A stretch of DNA of 6,286 bases, taken from NCBI GenBank assembly GCA_030152105.1, contig JASLIH010000169.1, forward strand, positions 1 to 6,286, read 5' to 3'. The notes under the pieces were generated by a model, which saw nothing but the letters and a program-made list of their open reading frames with translations, was not told the DNA's origin and did no database searches. Origin of the DNA: Actinomycetes bacterium (GTDB lineage Bacteria; Actinomycetota; CALGFH01). A program made the position numbers and the translations under genes. Positions 1-5,755 of the stretch are shown in pieces (position 1 is the stretch's first letter; each line of letters begins with the position of its first letter).

Positions 1-683
1 CCCCCGACCCGGCCGACTACCCCGACGCCGACCCGGACCTGCTGGTCCCGGGCGGGCTGGTCTTCCAGCCCAGCGCCGGGCCGGTTGATCTCTCCAACTG
101 GCACAGCTGGTGGGCCTGGGTGCCGGGGGCGAGCTGGCGCAGCCCTGAGGGCCCCGGGTCGACCCTGCACGGCCGCGACCGCCACCCGGTTGTCCAGGTC
201 TGCCATCAGGACGCGGCCGCCTACGCCGAGTGGGCCGGCAAGGCCCTGGCGACCGAGGCCGAGTGGGAGTACGCGGCCCGGGGCGGCCTTGAGGGCAAGG
301 TGTTCGCCTGGGGGGACGAGCTCACCCCCAAGGGCCGCCAGATGGCCAACACCTGGCAGGGCGAGTTCCCTTGGCAGAACCTGCTGCTGGACCGCTACGA
401 GCGGACCTCCCCGGTGGGGAGCTTCCCACCCAACGGCTACGGCCTGGTCGACATGACCGGCAACGTCTGGGAGTGGACCAGCGACCTGTTCACCGCCGAC
501 CATCGCGACAGCGGCTGCTGCGCCCCTCAGCGCTCCGACGAGGCGATCCCGCGGCGGGTGATCAAGGGCGGCAGCCACCTGTGCGCCCCCAGCTACTGCC
601 TGCGCTACCGGCCGGCCGCCCGCCAGGGGGAGGCGGTCGACACCGCCACCACCCACATCGGCTTCCGCTGCGTGCTCCGGTAG
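1..683 (+). CDS. Formylglycine-generating enzyme (SUMF1/FGE family), C-terminal part
   Basis: Partial gene: its 5' end lies left of the window. The frame is open from base 3 and gives 226 visible residues before TAG at 681-683. The family oxidises a cysteine in type I sulfatases to the catalytic formylglycine, using O2 and copper. FGE signatures appear in order: a WW-x-WVPGASWR stretch, GRDRHPVVQV, a TEAEWEYAARGG block, MANTWQGEFPWQN, NGYGLVDMTGNVWEWT, and the terminal IKGGSHLCAPSYCLRYRPAAR followed by GFRC. The two copper-binding active-site cysteines (human Cys336 and Cys341) match visible residues 194 and 199 (codons 582-584 and 597-599), spaced C-x4-C as in true FGEs. This argues against an EgtB-type or other non-catalytic SUMF1-fold protein. 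Oddities: the usual VSW-x-DA is VCHQDA, KRLPTEAEW is KALATEAEW, and the stretch between the CC pair and IKGGS seems shorter than in homologues I recall. No sulfatase gene is in the window. It converges on the protease gene with one base between the stops. Confidence 0.93.
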   Translation, partial: PDPADYPDADPDLLVPGGLVFQPSAGPVDLSNWHSWWAWVPGASWRSPEGPGSTLHGRDRHPVVQVCHQDAAAYAEWAGKALATEAEWEYAARGGLEGKVFAWGDELTPKGRQMANTWQGEFPWQNLLLDRYERTSPVGSFPPNGYGLVDMTGNVWEWTSDLFTADHRDSGCCAPQRSDEAIPRRVIKGGSHLCAPSYCLRYRPAARQGEAVDTATTHIGFRCVLR

Positions 684-684
684 G

Positions 685-1410
685 TCAGCGTCCGGCCGAG
701 CGCGCCACCAGCCGGGCGGCCACGAACGCCGAGCCGTTGACGGCGGCGTGGGCCACCACCGGGGCGAGCACACTGTCGCCGCGCAGGCGCAGCCAGGAGA
801 AGCCGAGCCCGGCGGCCGCGGTGGCGGCCACCGCGGACAGCACCGCGCCCCCGGTCCGGGCCGGGTCGTCGCCGACGACCGCGCCCACCGGGTTGAGGGT
901 GAGGGTTTCCAGGGTCGGCAGGACGTGCCAGCAGCCGAACAGGATCGAGCTGACGGCGACGGCCCGCGCCCTGGAGCCGCGCTGCAGGAGCAGGCCGAGC
1001 AGCGCCCCGCGGAACATCGCCTCCTCGGCCACGGCCGTGCCGAGGGGGATCCTGACCAGGATGTGGTACAGCGCCTGGCCGGTCCCCGCGGCGGTGGCCC
1101 GCTCGTCGTGGAACCAGCGCCGGGTCGCGGGCAGTGCGGCCGCGGCGGCGACCACGGCCACGACCGGCACGCTGGCCGCCAGCCCGACCCGCAGCCCGCG
1201 GGCGGCCCGGTCCCGGCCCAGGCCCAGGTCGGCGAGCGGCACCCGCGACCGGCGGGCCGCGGCCAGCGCCAGCCCGGCCGCGGCCAGGTTGGCCGGCACG
1301 TAGGCCGGCGAGGGCACCACCCGGTTGACGGCCGCGTTCCAGGTCGCCAGGGCGGCCGCAGCGGCCAGCTCGGCGCGGGCCGCCGGCCCGGGAGTTCTGG
1401 CCCGCGGCAC
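685..1410 (-). CDS. CPBP-family intramembrane metalloprotease (CAAX protease/Abi type)
   Basis: A 241-residue membrane protein with GTG start (1408-1410) and TGA stop (685-687). All three CPBP motifs are present: EEAMFRG (Glu129, Glu130, Arg134), F-x3-H (Phe158, His162) and H-x3-N (His221, Asn225). In Rce1/CPBP enzymes these residues lie in the membrane and bind the catalytic metal and water, so the protein is probably active. Hydrophobic Ala/Val/Leu-rich segments near residues 12-28, 38-52, 74-94, 120-142, 148-166, 186-206 and 214-236 fit a multi-pass protein. The start is supported by AGGAGGG (1418-1424) seven bases upstream, inside the end of the kinase gene. It is the third gene of the - strand operon, 3 bases after the kinase stop. 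Actinobacterial members are mostly uncharacterised; substrates can be prenylated-type peptides, bacteriocin-related proteins or regulators. A role in processing a membrane partner of the kinase system is only inferred from operon position. Confidence 0.9.
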   Translation of the reverse strand: MPRARTPGPAARAELAAAAALATWNAAVNRVVPSPAYVPANLAAAGLALAAARRSRVPLADLGLGRDRAARGLRVGLAASVPVVAVVAAAAALPATRRWFHDERATAAGTGQALYHILVRIPLGTAVAEEAMFRGALLGLLLQRGSRARAVAVSSILFGCWHVLPTLETLTLNPVGAVVGDDPARTGGAVLSAVAATAAAGLGFSWLRLRGDSVLAPVVAHAAVNGSAFVAARLVARSAGR

Positions 1411-1413
1411 CCG

Positions 1414-2838
1414 TCAGCCCTCCTGGGTGAGCGGGAGCAGGACCTGGAAGCGGGTGTCGGACGGGGACGAGGTGAAGCGCAGGTCGCCGTGGTGGCGCTG
1501 GACCACGATCCGCCAGCAGATGTCGAGGCCCAGCCCGGTGCCCTTGCCGACAGGCTTGGTGGTGTAGAAGGGCTCGAGGATGTGGGCGGCGGCGGCCTCG
1601 GGGATGCCGGGGCCGTTGTCGCCGATCTCGACCAGGACCTGGTCGCCCTCGCGGGCGGTGCGCACGGTCAGCCGGCCGGTGCCGTCCATGCCGTCCATGG
1701 CGTCGACCGCGTTGTCGACCAGGTTGGTCCAGACCTGGTTGAGCTCCCCGGCGTAGGCGGGCAGCTCGGGCAGCGACCGGTCGTAGTCGCGCACCACCTC
1801 GATGCCCGTCTCCAGCTTGTGCTTCAGCATGGTCAGGGTGGACTCGAGCCCGTCGTGGACGTCGAGCTGCTGGAGCGGGCTGCGGTCCATCTGGCTGTAC
1901 TGCTTGGCCGCGCCGATGAGGGCCGAGATGCGCCCAGAGGCCTCGCCGACCTCCTCCAGCAGGCCCTCGGCCTCGCAGGCGATGGCGACGAGCCCGACGG
2001 CGTGGGGCAGCACCCGGGCCGGGACGGTGGCGGCGACCCGCTCGAGCCAGCCGGCGTCGACCCCGGCGGCGACCAGCGGCGGTGTCAGGTCCCAGGCGCC
2101 CTCGACGCCGTGGCCGGCCAGCCAGCCGCCCAGCTCGTCCTCGCGGTCGGAGGCCTCCAGAGGGGACAGCGGCGCCTGGCCGGCGCGGCCGTCCAGGACG
2201 TGGCGGACGAGATCGACCAGCTCGGCCAGCTGCCCGCCCTCGATGCCACCGGCCAGCCCGGCCAGCTCGTCCCAGAGCCCAGCCAGGCGCTCGGCCAGGG
2301 TGGCGGCGGCCCGGGCGGCGGCCGTCGCCGGATTGTTCAGCTCGTGGGTGAGGCCGGCGGTGACGGTGCCGAGGGCGACCAGGCGCTCGCGGGTGCTGAC
2401 CGTCTGCTGGGAGCCCATCCCCTGGATGGCGAACCCCTCCAGCATGTGGGTGGCCATCGGGAACCACTCCCGCACCGCCCAGCCGAAGTCGTCGGCGGAC
2501 AGGACCCAGAAGCTGCAGTCGGTGACGGTGCGCAGGCCGGTGCTGTACGAGCGCGCGATCGGCAGGTCCAGATACGCGAAGAACGCCCCGGCGTAGGTGC
2601 CGCGGTGGTCGGTCCGGTTGACCTCGATCTCGCCCCCTGGGGCCCGCATGACCAGCGACAGGGTGCCCTCAAGGAGCACGTACAGGCAGGTCGCGGGCTC
2701 GCCGACCCGGTAGACGGTCGTGCCGGCCTCGTAGCTGGCGACCTCGCCCCGCTCGGCCAGCCAGGTCAGCTGCTCGGTGGTCAGCTTCTCGAACAGGAAC
2801 AGCTCGGCCAGCGCCCCGGCGTCCAGCCGCCCGGTCAC
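1414..2838 (-). CDS. Soluble sensor histidine kinase with N-terminal cyclic-nucleotide-binding-type domain
   Basis: A 474-residue protein starting at GTG (2836-2838), whose GTGA overlaps the stop of the upstream flavoprotein gene; GGAG (2844-2847) lies 5 bases before the start. Residues about 12-125 resemble a CNB/Crp-type beta-barrel (LFEKLTTEQLTWLAERGE, then GTTVYRVGEPATCLYVLLEGTLSL). Its usual G-E-x-x-L/PR-x-A phosphate cassette reads GAFFAYLDLPIARSYS, so cAMP binding is doubtful. The kinase part has the H box THELNNP with phospho-acceptor His165, N box NQVWTNLVDNAVDA (367-380), G1 DNGPGI (407-412), F box EPFYTTK (422-428) and G2 GKGTGLGLDI (431-440), all intact. About 200 residues separate H and N boxes, roughly 90 more than in common HisKA kinases; the extra part (about 171-300) is Ala/Leu/Glu-rich and helical-looking. 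No membrane segment is evident, so it should sense a cytosolic signal. The obvious partner is the receiver domain of the gene just upstream. Confidence 0.92.
   Translation of the reverse strand: MTGRLDAGALAELFLFEKLTTEQLTWLAERGEVASYEAGTTVYRVGEPATCLYVLLEGTLSLVMRAPGGEIEVNRTDHRGTYAGAFFAYLDLPIARSYSTGLRTVTDCSFWVLSADDFGWAVREWFPMATHMLEGFAIQGMGSQQTVSTRERLVALGTVTAGLTHELNNPATAAARAAATLAERLAGLWDELAGLAGGIEGGQLAELVDLVRHVLDGRAGQAPLSPLEASDREDELGGWLAGHGVEGAWDLTPPLVAAGVDAGWLERVAATVPARVLPHAVGLVAIACEAEGLLEEVGEASGRISALIGAAKQYSQMDRSPLQQLDVHDGLESTLTMLKHKLETGIEVVRDYDRSLPELPAYAGELNQVWTNLVDNAVDAMDGMDGTGRLTVRTAREGDQVLVEIGDNGPGIPEAAAAHILEPFYTTKPVGKGTGLGLDICWRIVVQRHHGDLRFTSSPSDTRFQVLLPLTQEG
1418..1424 (-). promoter_or_regulatory. 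Shine-Dalgarno sequence of the CPBP protease gene
   Basis: AGGAGGG on the - strand, seven bases before the GTG at 1408-1410. It lies in the last codons of the kinase gene. It fixes the protease start and suggests the protease is translated efficiently from the shared message. Confidence 0.8.
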
Positions 2839-4499
2839 TGGGACTCCAGGTAGCGGTGGACGAGCTGGATGGCCATGGCGCCCTCGCCGACGGCCGAGGC
2901 GACCCGCTTCACCGAGCTGGCGCGGGCGTCGCCGGCCGCGAACACCCCGGGCACGCTGCCCTCCAGGTAGTAGGGGTCCCGGTCAAGCGGCCAGCCTGGC
3001 GGCCGCCGGCCGCCGCGGAGCAGGTCGGGGCCGGTGAGCAGGAAGCCCCGCTGGTCGCGCTCGACCACGCCGTCGAGCCAGTCGGTGCAGGGCGCCGCCC
3101 CGATGAACACGAACAGGAAGCCCGCCGGCACCTCCTCGACCGTCCCGGTGGCGGTGTCGCAGAGCCGCAGGCGCTCCAGGTGCTCGTCCCCTTCGGCCCC
3201 GGCCACCGTGGTGCTGGGCCGCACAGCGATGTTGGCGGTGTCGCGGATCTGGCGGATGAGGTAGTGGGACATGGACCGCTCAAGGCCGTCGGCCCGGACC
3301 AGCAGGGTGACCTGCCGGGCGTGCCGGGCCAGGAACACGGCCGCCTGGCCGGCCGCGTTGGCGCCGCCGACCACATGGACGTCCTGGTCGGCGCAGGCCG
3401 GGGCCTCGGTCGCGGCCGACCCGTAGAAGACCCCGCGGCCGGTGAGCTGCTTGATCCCGGGGGCGTCGAGGGTGTGGTAGCTGACCCCGGTGGCCAGCAC
3501 GACGGTGTGGGCGGCGACCTCGCCGCCGTCGGCGAAGCCGACCACCCGGGACGAGCCCCGCGCCTGGAGGCCGGTGACGTTGGCCGCGGTGAGGATCTCG
3601 GCCCCGAACTTGGCCGCCTGGCGACGGGCCCGGTCGGTGAGCTGGGCGCCGCTGACCCCGTCGGGAAAGCCGAGGTAGTTCTCGATCCGGGAGCTCTGGC
3701 CGGCCTGCCCGCCGGTGGCCTCCCGCTCGACCAGGACGGTGCGCAGCCCCTCGGAGGCGGCGTACACGGCCGCGCCCAGCCCGGCCGGGCCGCCACCGAC
3801 GATCACGGTGTCGTAGAAGCCGGTGGCCGGGGTGGTCGACAGGCCGACCTTGGCCGCCAGCTCCTCGACGCTGGGGTCGACCAGGGAGTCGCCCTCCGGT
3901 GTCACCACCAGCGGGATGCCCGTCTCGTCGAGCCCGGCCGCCTCCAGCAGGCTCCGGCCCTCGGGCTGGTCGGCGGTGAGCCAGCGGTACGACACCGAGT
4001 TGCGGGCCAGGAAGTCGCGCACCTCGTAGGAGCGCGCCGACCAGCGGTGGCCCACGACCTGGGTCGCGGTCACCGGCTTGTCCTCGGCGGACCGCCACAG
4101 CTCGATCAGCTCGTCCACCACCGGGTAGAGCTTCTCGGAGGGCGGCTCCCACGGCTTCAGCAGGTAGTGGTCGAGGTCGATCACGTTGATCGCCTCGATG
4201 GCCGCGTCGGTGTCGGCATAGGCGGTCAGCAGGGCTCGCCGGGCGTGCGGGAACAGGTCCATGGCCTGCTCCAGGAACTCAAGGCCGCTCATCTCCGGCA
4301 TGCGGTAGTCGGCCAGCAGCACCGCCACCAGGTCGCCGCGGAGCCTGATCTCCCGCAACGCCTCCAGCGCCTGGTGGCCCGACTCGGCCCGCACGATCCG
4401 GAAGTCCTGCCCGTAGCGCTTGCGCAGATCCCGGGCGACCGCCCGCGACACCCCTGGGTCGTCGTCCACCGTGAGCAGTACCGGCTTGCTCGCCTCCAT
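2835..4499 (-). CDS. Fused response regulator / thioredoxin-reductase-like FAD oxidoreductase
   Basis: A 554-residue protein read from ATG at 4497-4499. An in-frame GTG at 4518-4520 would add seven residues, but the ATG starts the receiver domain naturally (MEASKPVLLTVDDDPGVSR). Residues 1-137 are a CheY-like receiver with acidic Asp12-14, phospho-acceptor Asp64 (LLADYRMPEMSG), Thr92 and Lys115 (LLKPW). Residues about 142-222 look like a glutaredoxin/thioredoxin fold, but the CxxC site is WSAR (153-156). Residues about 228-554 are a TrxR-type flavoprotein: FAD motif GGGPAG (235-240), ATGGQAGQSSRIENYLGFP, NAD(P)H motif GGANAAGQ (378-385), and C-terminal FAD motif GVFAAGDAR (518-526) with VASAVGEGA. 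The TrxR CxxC region instead reads GSAATEAPAC (360-369). The protein has only three cysteines (369, 447, 471), none paired as CxxC. The NADPH 2'-phosphate HRR-x-x-x-R motif is altered to VRADGLER. It is therefore probably an NAD(P)H:acceptor oxidoreductase regulated by phosphorylation, not a thioredoxin reductase. First gene of the operon, coupled to the kinase by a 4-base overlap. Confidence 0.92.
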   Translation of the reverse strand: MEASKPVLLTVDDDPGVSRAVARDLRKRYGQDFRIVRAESGHQALEALREIRLRGDLVAVLLADYRMPEMSGLEFLEQAMDLFPHARRALLTAYADTDAAIEAINVIDLDHYLLKPWEPPSEKLYPVVDELIELWRSAEDKPVTATQVVGHRWSARSYEVRDFLARNSVSYRWLTADQPEGRSLLEAAGLDETGIPLVVTPEGDSLVDPSVEELAAKVGLSTTPATGFYDTVIVGGGPAGLGAAVYAASEGLRTVLVEREATGGQAGQSSRIENYLGFPDGVSGAQLTDRARRQAAKFGAEILTAANVTGLQARGSSRVVGFADGGEVAAHTVVLATGVSYHTLDAPGIKQLTGRGVFYGSAATEAPACADQDVHVVGGANAAGQAAVFLARHARQVTLLVRADGLERSMSHYLIRQIRDTANIAVRPSTTVAGAEGDEHLERLRLCDTATGTVEEVPAGFLFVFIGAAPCTDWLDGVVERDQRGFLLTGPDLLRGGRRPPGWPLDRDPYYLEGSVPGVFAAGDARASSVKRVASAVGEGAMAIQLVHRYLESQ

Positions 4500-4517
4500 A
4501 GCGCCCGATGGTAGGGT
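4486..4517 (+). promoter_or_regulatory. Weak candidate promoter for the maleylpyruvate isomerase-family gene
   Basis: On the + strand TAGGGT (4512-4517) fits TAnnnT. A TTG-containing hexamer TTGCTC (4486-4491) lies 20 bases upstream, which is longer than the usual spacing. It would place the transcript start near 4524, about 29 bases before ATG 4553. It overlaps the divergent candidate promoter, so the two directions could compete. Confidence 0.22.
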
Positions 4518-4537
4518 CACGGCCGGACAGCGAACAA
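4500..4537 (-). promoter_or_regulatory. Candidate promoter for the - strand operon, possibly leaderless
   Basis: Reading the - strand, TTGTTC (4537-4532) resembles a -35 box. After 18 bases comes TACCAT (4513-4508), which fits the TAnnnT -10 pattern. Eight bases later is the ATG at 4499, so transcription would start at or next to the start codon. No Shine-Dalgarno sequence precedes this ATG. Leaderless messages are common in Actinomycetota, so this is plausible, but it rests on short motifs only. Confidence 0.4.
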
Positions 4538-4552
4538 CCGCACGGTGGGGTC

Positions 4553-5347
4553 ATGACCAGCTTGGAGCACGGCCGCTTCTGCGACGAGGTGGTCAACCAG
4601 ACCGGCCTGCTCGTGGCCACCGTCGAGGGCGCCGACCTGTCGGCGAACGTGCCCACCACCCCCGACTGGGACCTGTCCGACCTGGTCCGCCACATCGGCG
4701 GCAACCTCCGCTCGCTCGAGACGGCCGTCCGCACCGGCGAGGCGGTCACCGACCCGGGGCGCCAGATCCCCGGTCATGGCGGCCCCCCCGGCGACGACCC
4801 GGCCGCCCTGTTCGCCTGGTTGTCCGAGGCCGCCGGCCGGTGCGCGGCCACCCTGCGGGCGGCCGGCCCCGAGGTCGAGGCACAGCTCTGGACGGTCCGC
4901 TGGCCCACCGCCGCCTGGGCCCGCCGGGCCGCTCACGACCTCCTCGTCCACCGCGCCGACGCCGCCGGCACGGTCGGCGCCGCCTACAGCGTCGCCCCGG
5001 ACCTGGCCGCCGACGCCCTCGACGAGTTCCTCGAGCTGTTCAGCAGCCCCCAGGTCGCCGGGGCCGCCCCGGACGCGGAGGCCGGCGACCCCGGTCCCAG
5101 CGGGACCATCCATCTCCACGCCACCGACACCAGTTCTGAGGTCCCCTCGGAGTGGCTGGTCGAGCTCGCCTCCCCCACCTTCACCTGGCGCCACGCCCAC
5201 GAGAAGGCCACCGTGGCCGTCCGCGGCCCCCTGACCGACGTGCTCCTGGTCGCCTACCGCCGCCTCCCCCCCGACGCCGACGGCGTCGAGCTCCTCGGCG
5301 ACCGCGCCGTGCTCGACGCCTGGCTGGAGCGGGTCTCGCTCCAGTAG
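4553..5347 (+). CDS. Maleylpyruvate isomerase-family (DinB-like) putative mycothiol-dependent protein
   Basis: A 264-residue protein. I chose ATG 4553 because the family's N-terminal helix begins there (HGRFCDEVVNQTGLLVATVE). A GGTGGGG just upstream (4544-4550) is a weak, closely spaced ribosome site. An in-frame ATG at 4508 would add 15 unconserved-looking residues and run over the divergent promoter. Residues about 8-140 form the DinB-like MDMPI N-terminal domain with TPDWDLSDLVRHIGG and WARRAAHDLLVHRAD. Residues about 183-262 form the MDMPI C-terminal domain (GTIHLHATD, HAHEKATVAVRGPLTDVLL, LDAWLE). In the Corynebacterium enzyme a His-Glu-His triad binds the metal. The matching residues here appear to be His47, Asp129 and His133, so Glu is replaced by Asp. 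Members use mycothiol or a related thiol for isomerase or S-transferase reactions; the substrate cannot be read from the sequence. No maleylpyruvate or gentisate pathway gene is nearby, so true maleylpyruvate isomerase activity is unlikely to be certain. It is divergent from the flavoprotein operon. Confidence 0.88.
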   Translation: MTSLEHGRFCDEVVNQTGLLVATVEGADLSANVPTTPDWDLSDLVRHIGGNLRSLETAVRTGEAVTDPGRQIPGHGGPPGDDPAALFAWLSEAAGRCAATLRAAGPEVEAQLWTVRWPTAAWARRAAHDLLVHRADAAGTVGAAYSVAPDLAADALDEFLELFSSPQVAGAAPDAEAGDPGPSGTIHLHATDTSSEVPSEWLVELASPTFTWRHAHEKATVAVRGPLTDVLLVAYRRLPPDADGVELLGDRAVLDAWLERVSLQ

Positions 5348-5353
5348 CCCGGC

Positions 5354-5722
5354 TCAGCGGTGGCGGCCGCGGGTGCGGTCGAGCTGGCGGCGGTCGCGCT
5401 TGGTCGGGCGACCCATCCCCGGGTCGCGGCGGCCGACCCGGTCCAGCGGGTCGCGGGGCGGCGGGGGCGGGCTCTTGTCGACCAGGCAGGCGGCCGCCAG
5501 CTCGGCCCCGACCCGGTGCTCGATCGGGCGCACGACCTCGACGACCCGCTCCCGGTCCCCGACCCGGACCCGCACGGTGTCCTCGGCCTTGACCGTCGAC
5601 GCCGGCTTGGCCCGCACCCCGTTCACCTGCACGTGCCCGGCCCGGCAGGCCTGGGCCGCCCCCGACCGCGTCTTTGTCAGCCGCACCGCCCACAGCCAGC
5701 GGTCGACCCGCACCTTGTCCAT
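5354..5722 (-). CDS. S4-domain RNA-binding protein (Hsp15/HslR or RqcP-like)
   Basis: A 122-residue basic protein with ATG at 5720-5722 and TGA at 5354-5356. The S4 domain occupies residues about 4-52 (VRVDRWLWAVRLTKTRS, then ACRAGHVQVNG and an EDTVRVRVG strand). It is followed by a beta extension (RERVVEVV), an acidic-Ala helix, a proline run (85-89), and the tail GRPTKRDRRQLDRTRGR, characteristic of the Hsp15-like group. Hsp15 in E. coli binds freed 50S subunits carrying peptidyl-tRNA; RqcP in Firmicutes helps C-terminal tailing of stalled chains on 50S. Either role, binding 23S rRNA/tRNA on a split ribosome, is plausible here, and sequence alone does not choose. No strong Shine-Dalgarno sequence precedes the ATG (AGCGG only). 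It lies 33 bases downstream of the SPFH gene on the same strand, so they may be co-transcribed, and it converges on the isomerase-family gene with six bases between stops. Confidence 0.9.
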   Translation of the reverse strand: MDKVRVDRWLWAVRLTKTRSGAAQACRAGHVQVNGVRAKPASTVKAEDTVRVRVGDRERVVEVVRPIEHRVGAELAAACLVDKSPPPPPRDPLDRVGRRDPGMGRPTKRDRRQLDRTRGRHR

Positions 5723-5755
5723 CCGCTCATGGTGGCACGGCCAGGCCGGCCGGCC

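Noticed and set aside
660..700. Possible bidirectional terminator between the converging FGE and protease genes
   Set aside because: Only a one-base gap; short GC-rich inverted stretches have mismatches and there is no T run, so nothing can be told from background.
605..2467. Long - strand frame (about 620 codons) crossing the kinase and protease genes in another frame
   Set aside because: Arg/Pro/Gly-rich shadow of the real genes. I also considered a frameshifted kinase-protease fusion, but the stop, the Shine-Dalgarno sequence and the start between them are clear.
748..2853. Very long open frame on the + strand (about 701 codons) opposite the protease and kinase genes
   Set aside because: It is rich in Gly, Gln, Arg, Asp and His with no recognisable motif, and lies antisense to two genes with full family motifs. 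Stop-free antisense frames are expected at this GC content.
2835..4499. Annotation of the flavoprotein as a true thioredoxin reductase (trxB)
   Set aside because: The CxxC is absent and no other cysteine pair can replace it by sequence; only the fold and cofactor motifs match.
2856..4514. Long open frame on the + strand (about 552 codons) opposite the flavoprotein gene
   Set aside because: Same reason: low-complexity composition, no motif, complete antisense overlap with a clearly coding gene.
4500..4520. Upstream GTG start (4518-4520) for the flavoprotein gene
   Set aside because: It adds seven residues outside the receiver fold and has no ribosome site. ATG 4499 fits the receiver N-terminus and the candidate promoter.
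4508..4552. Upstream start for the isomerase-family gene (ATG 4508)
   Set aside because: The 15 extra residues do not resemble the family, and the start would sit within the divergent promoter region; ATG 4553 fits the domain start.
5345..5360. Possible terminator between the converging isomerase-family and S4 genes
   Set aside because: Six bases between stops and no convincing hairpin or T tract.
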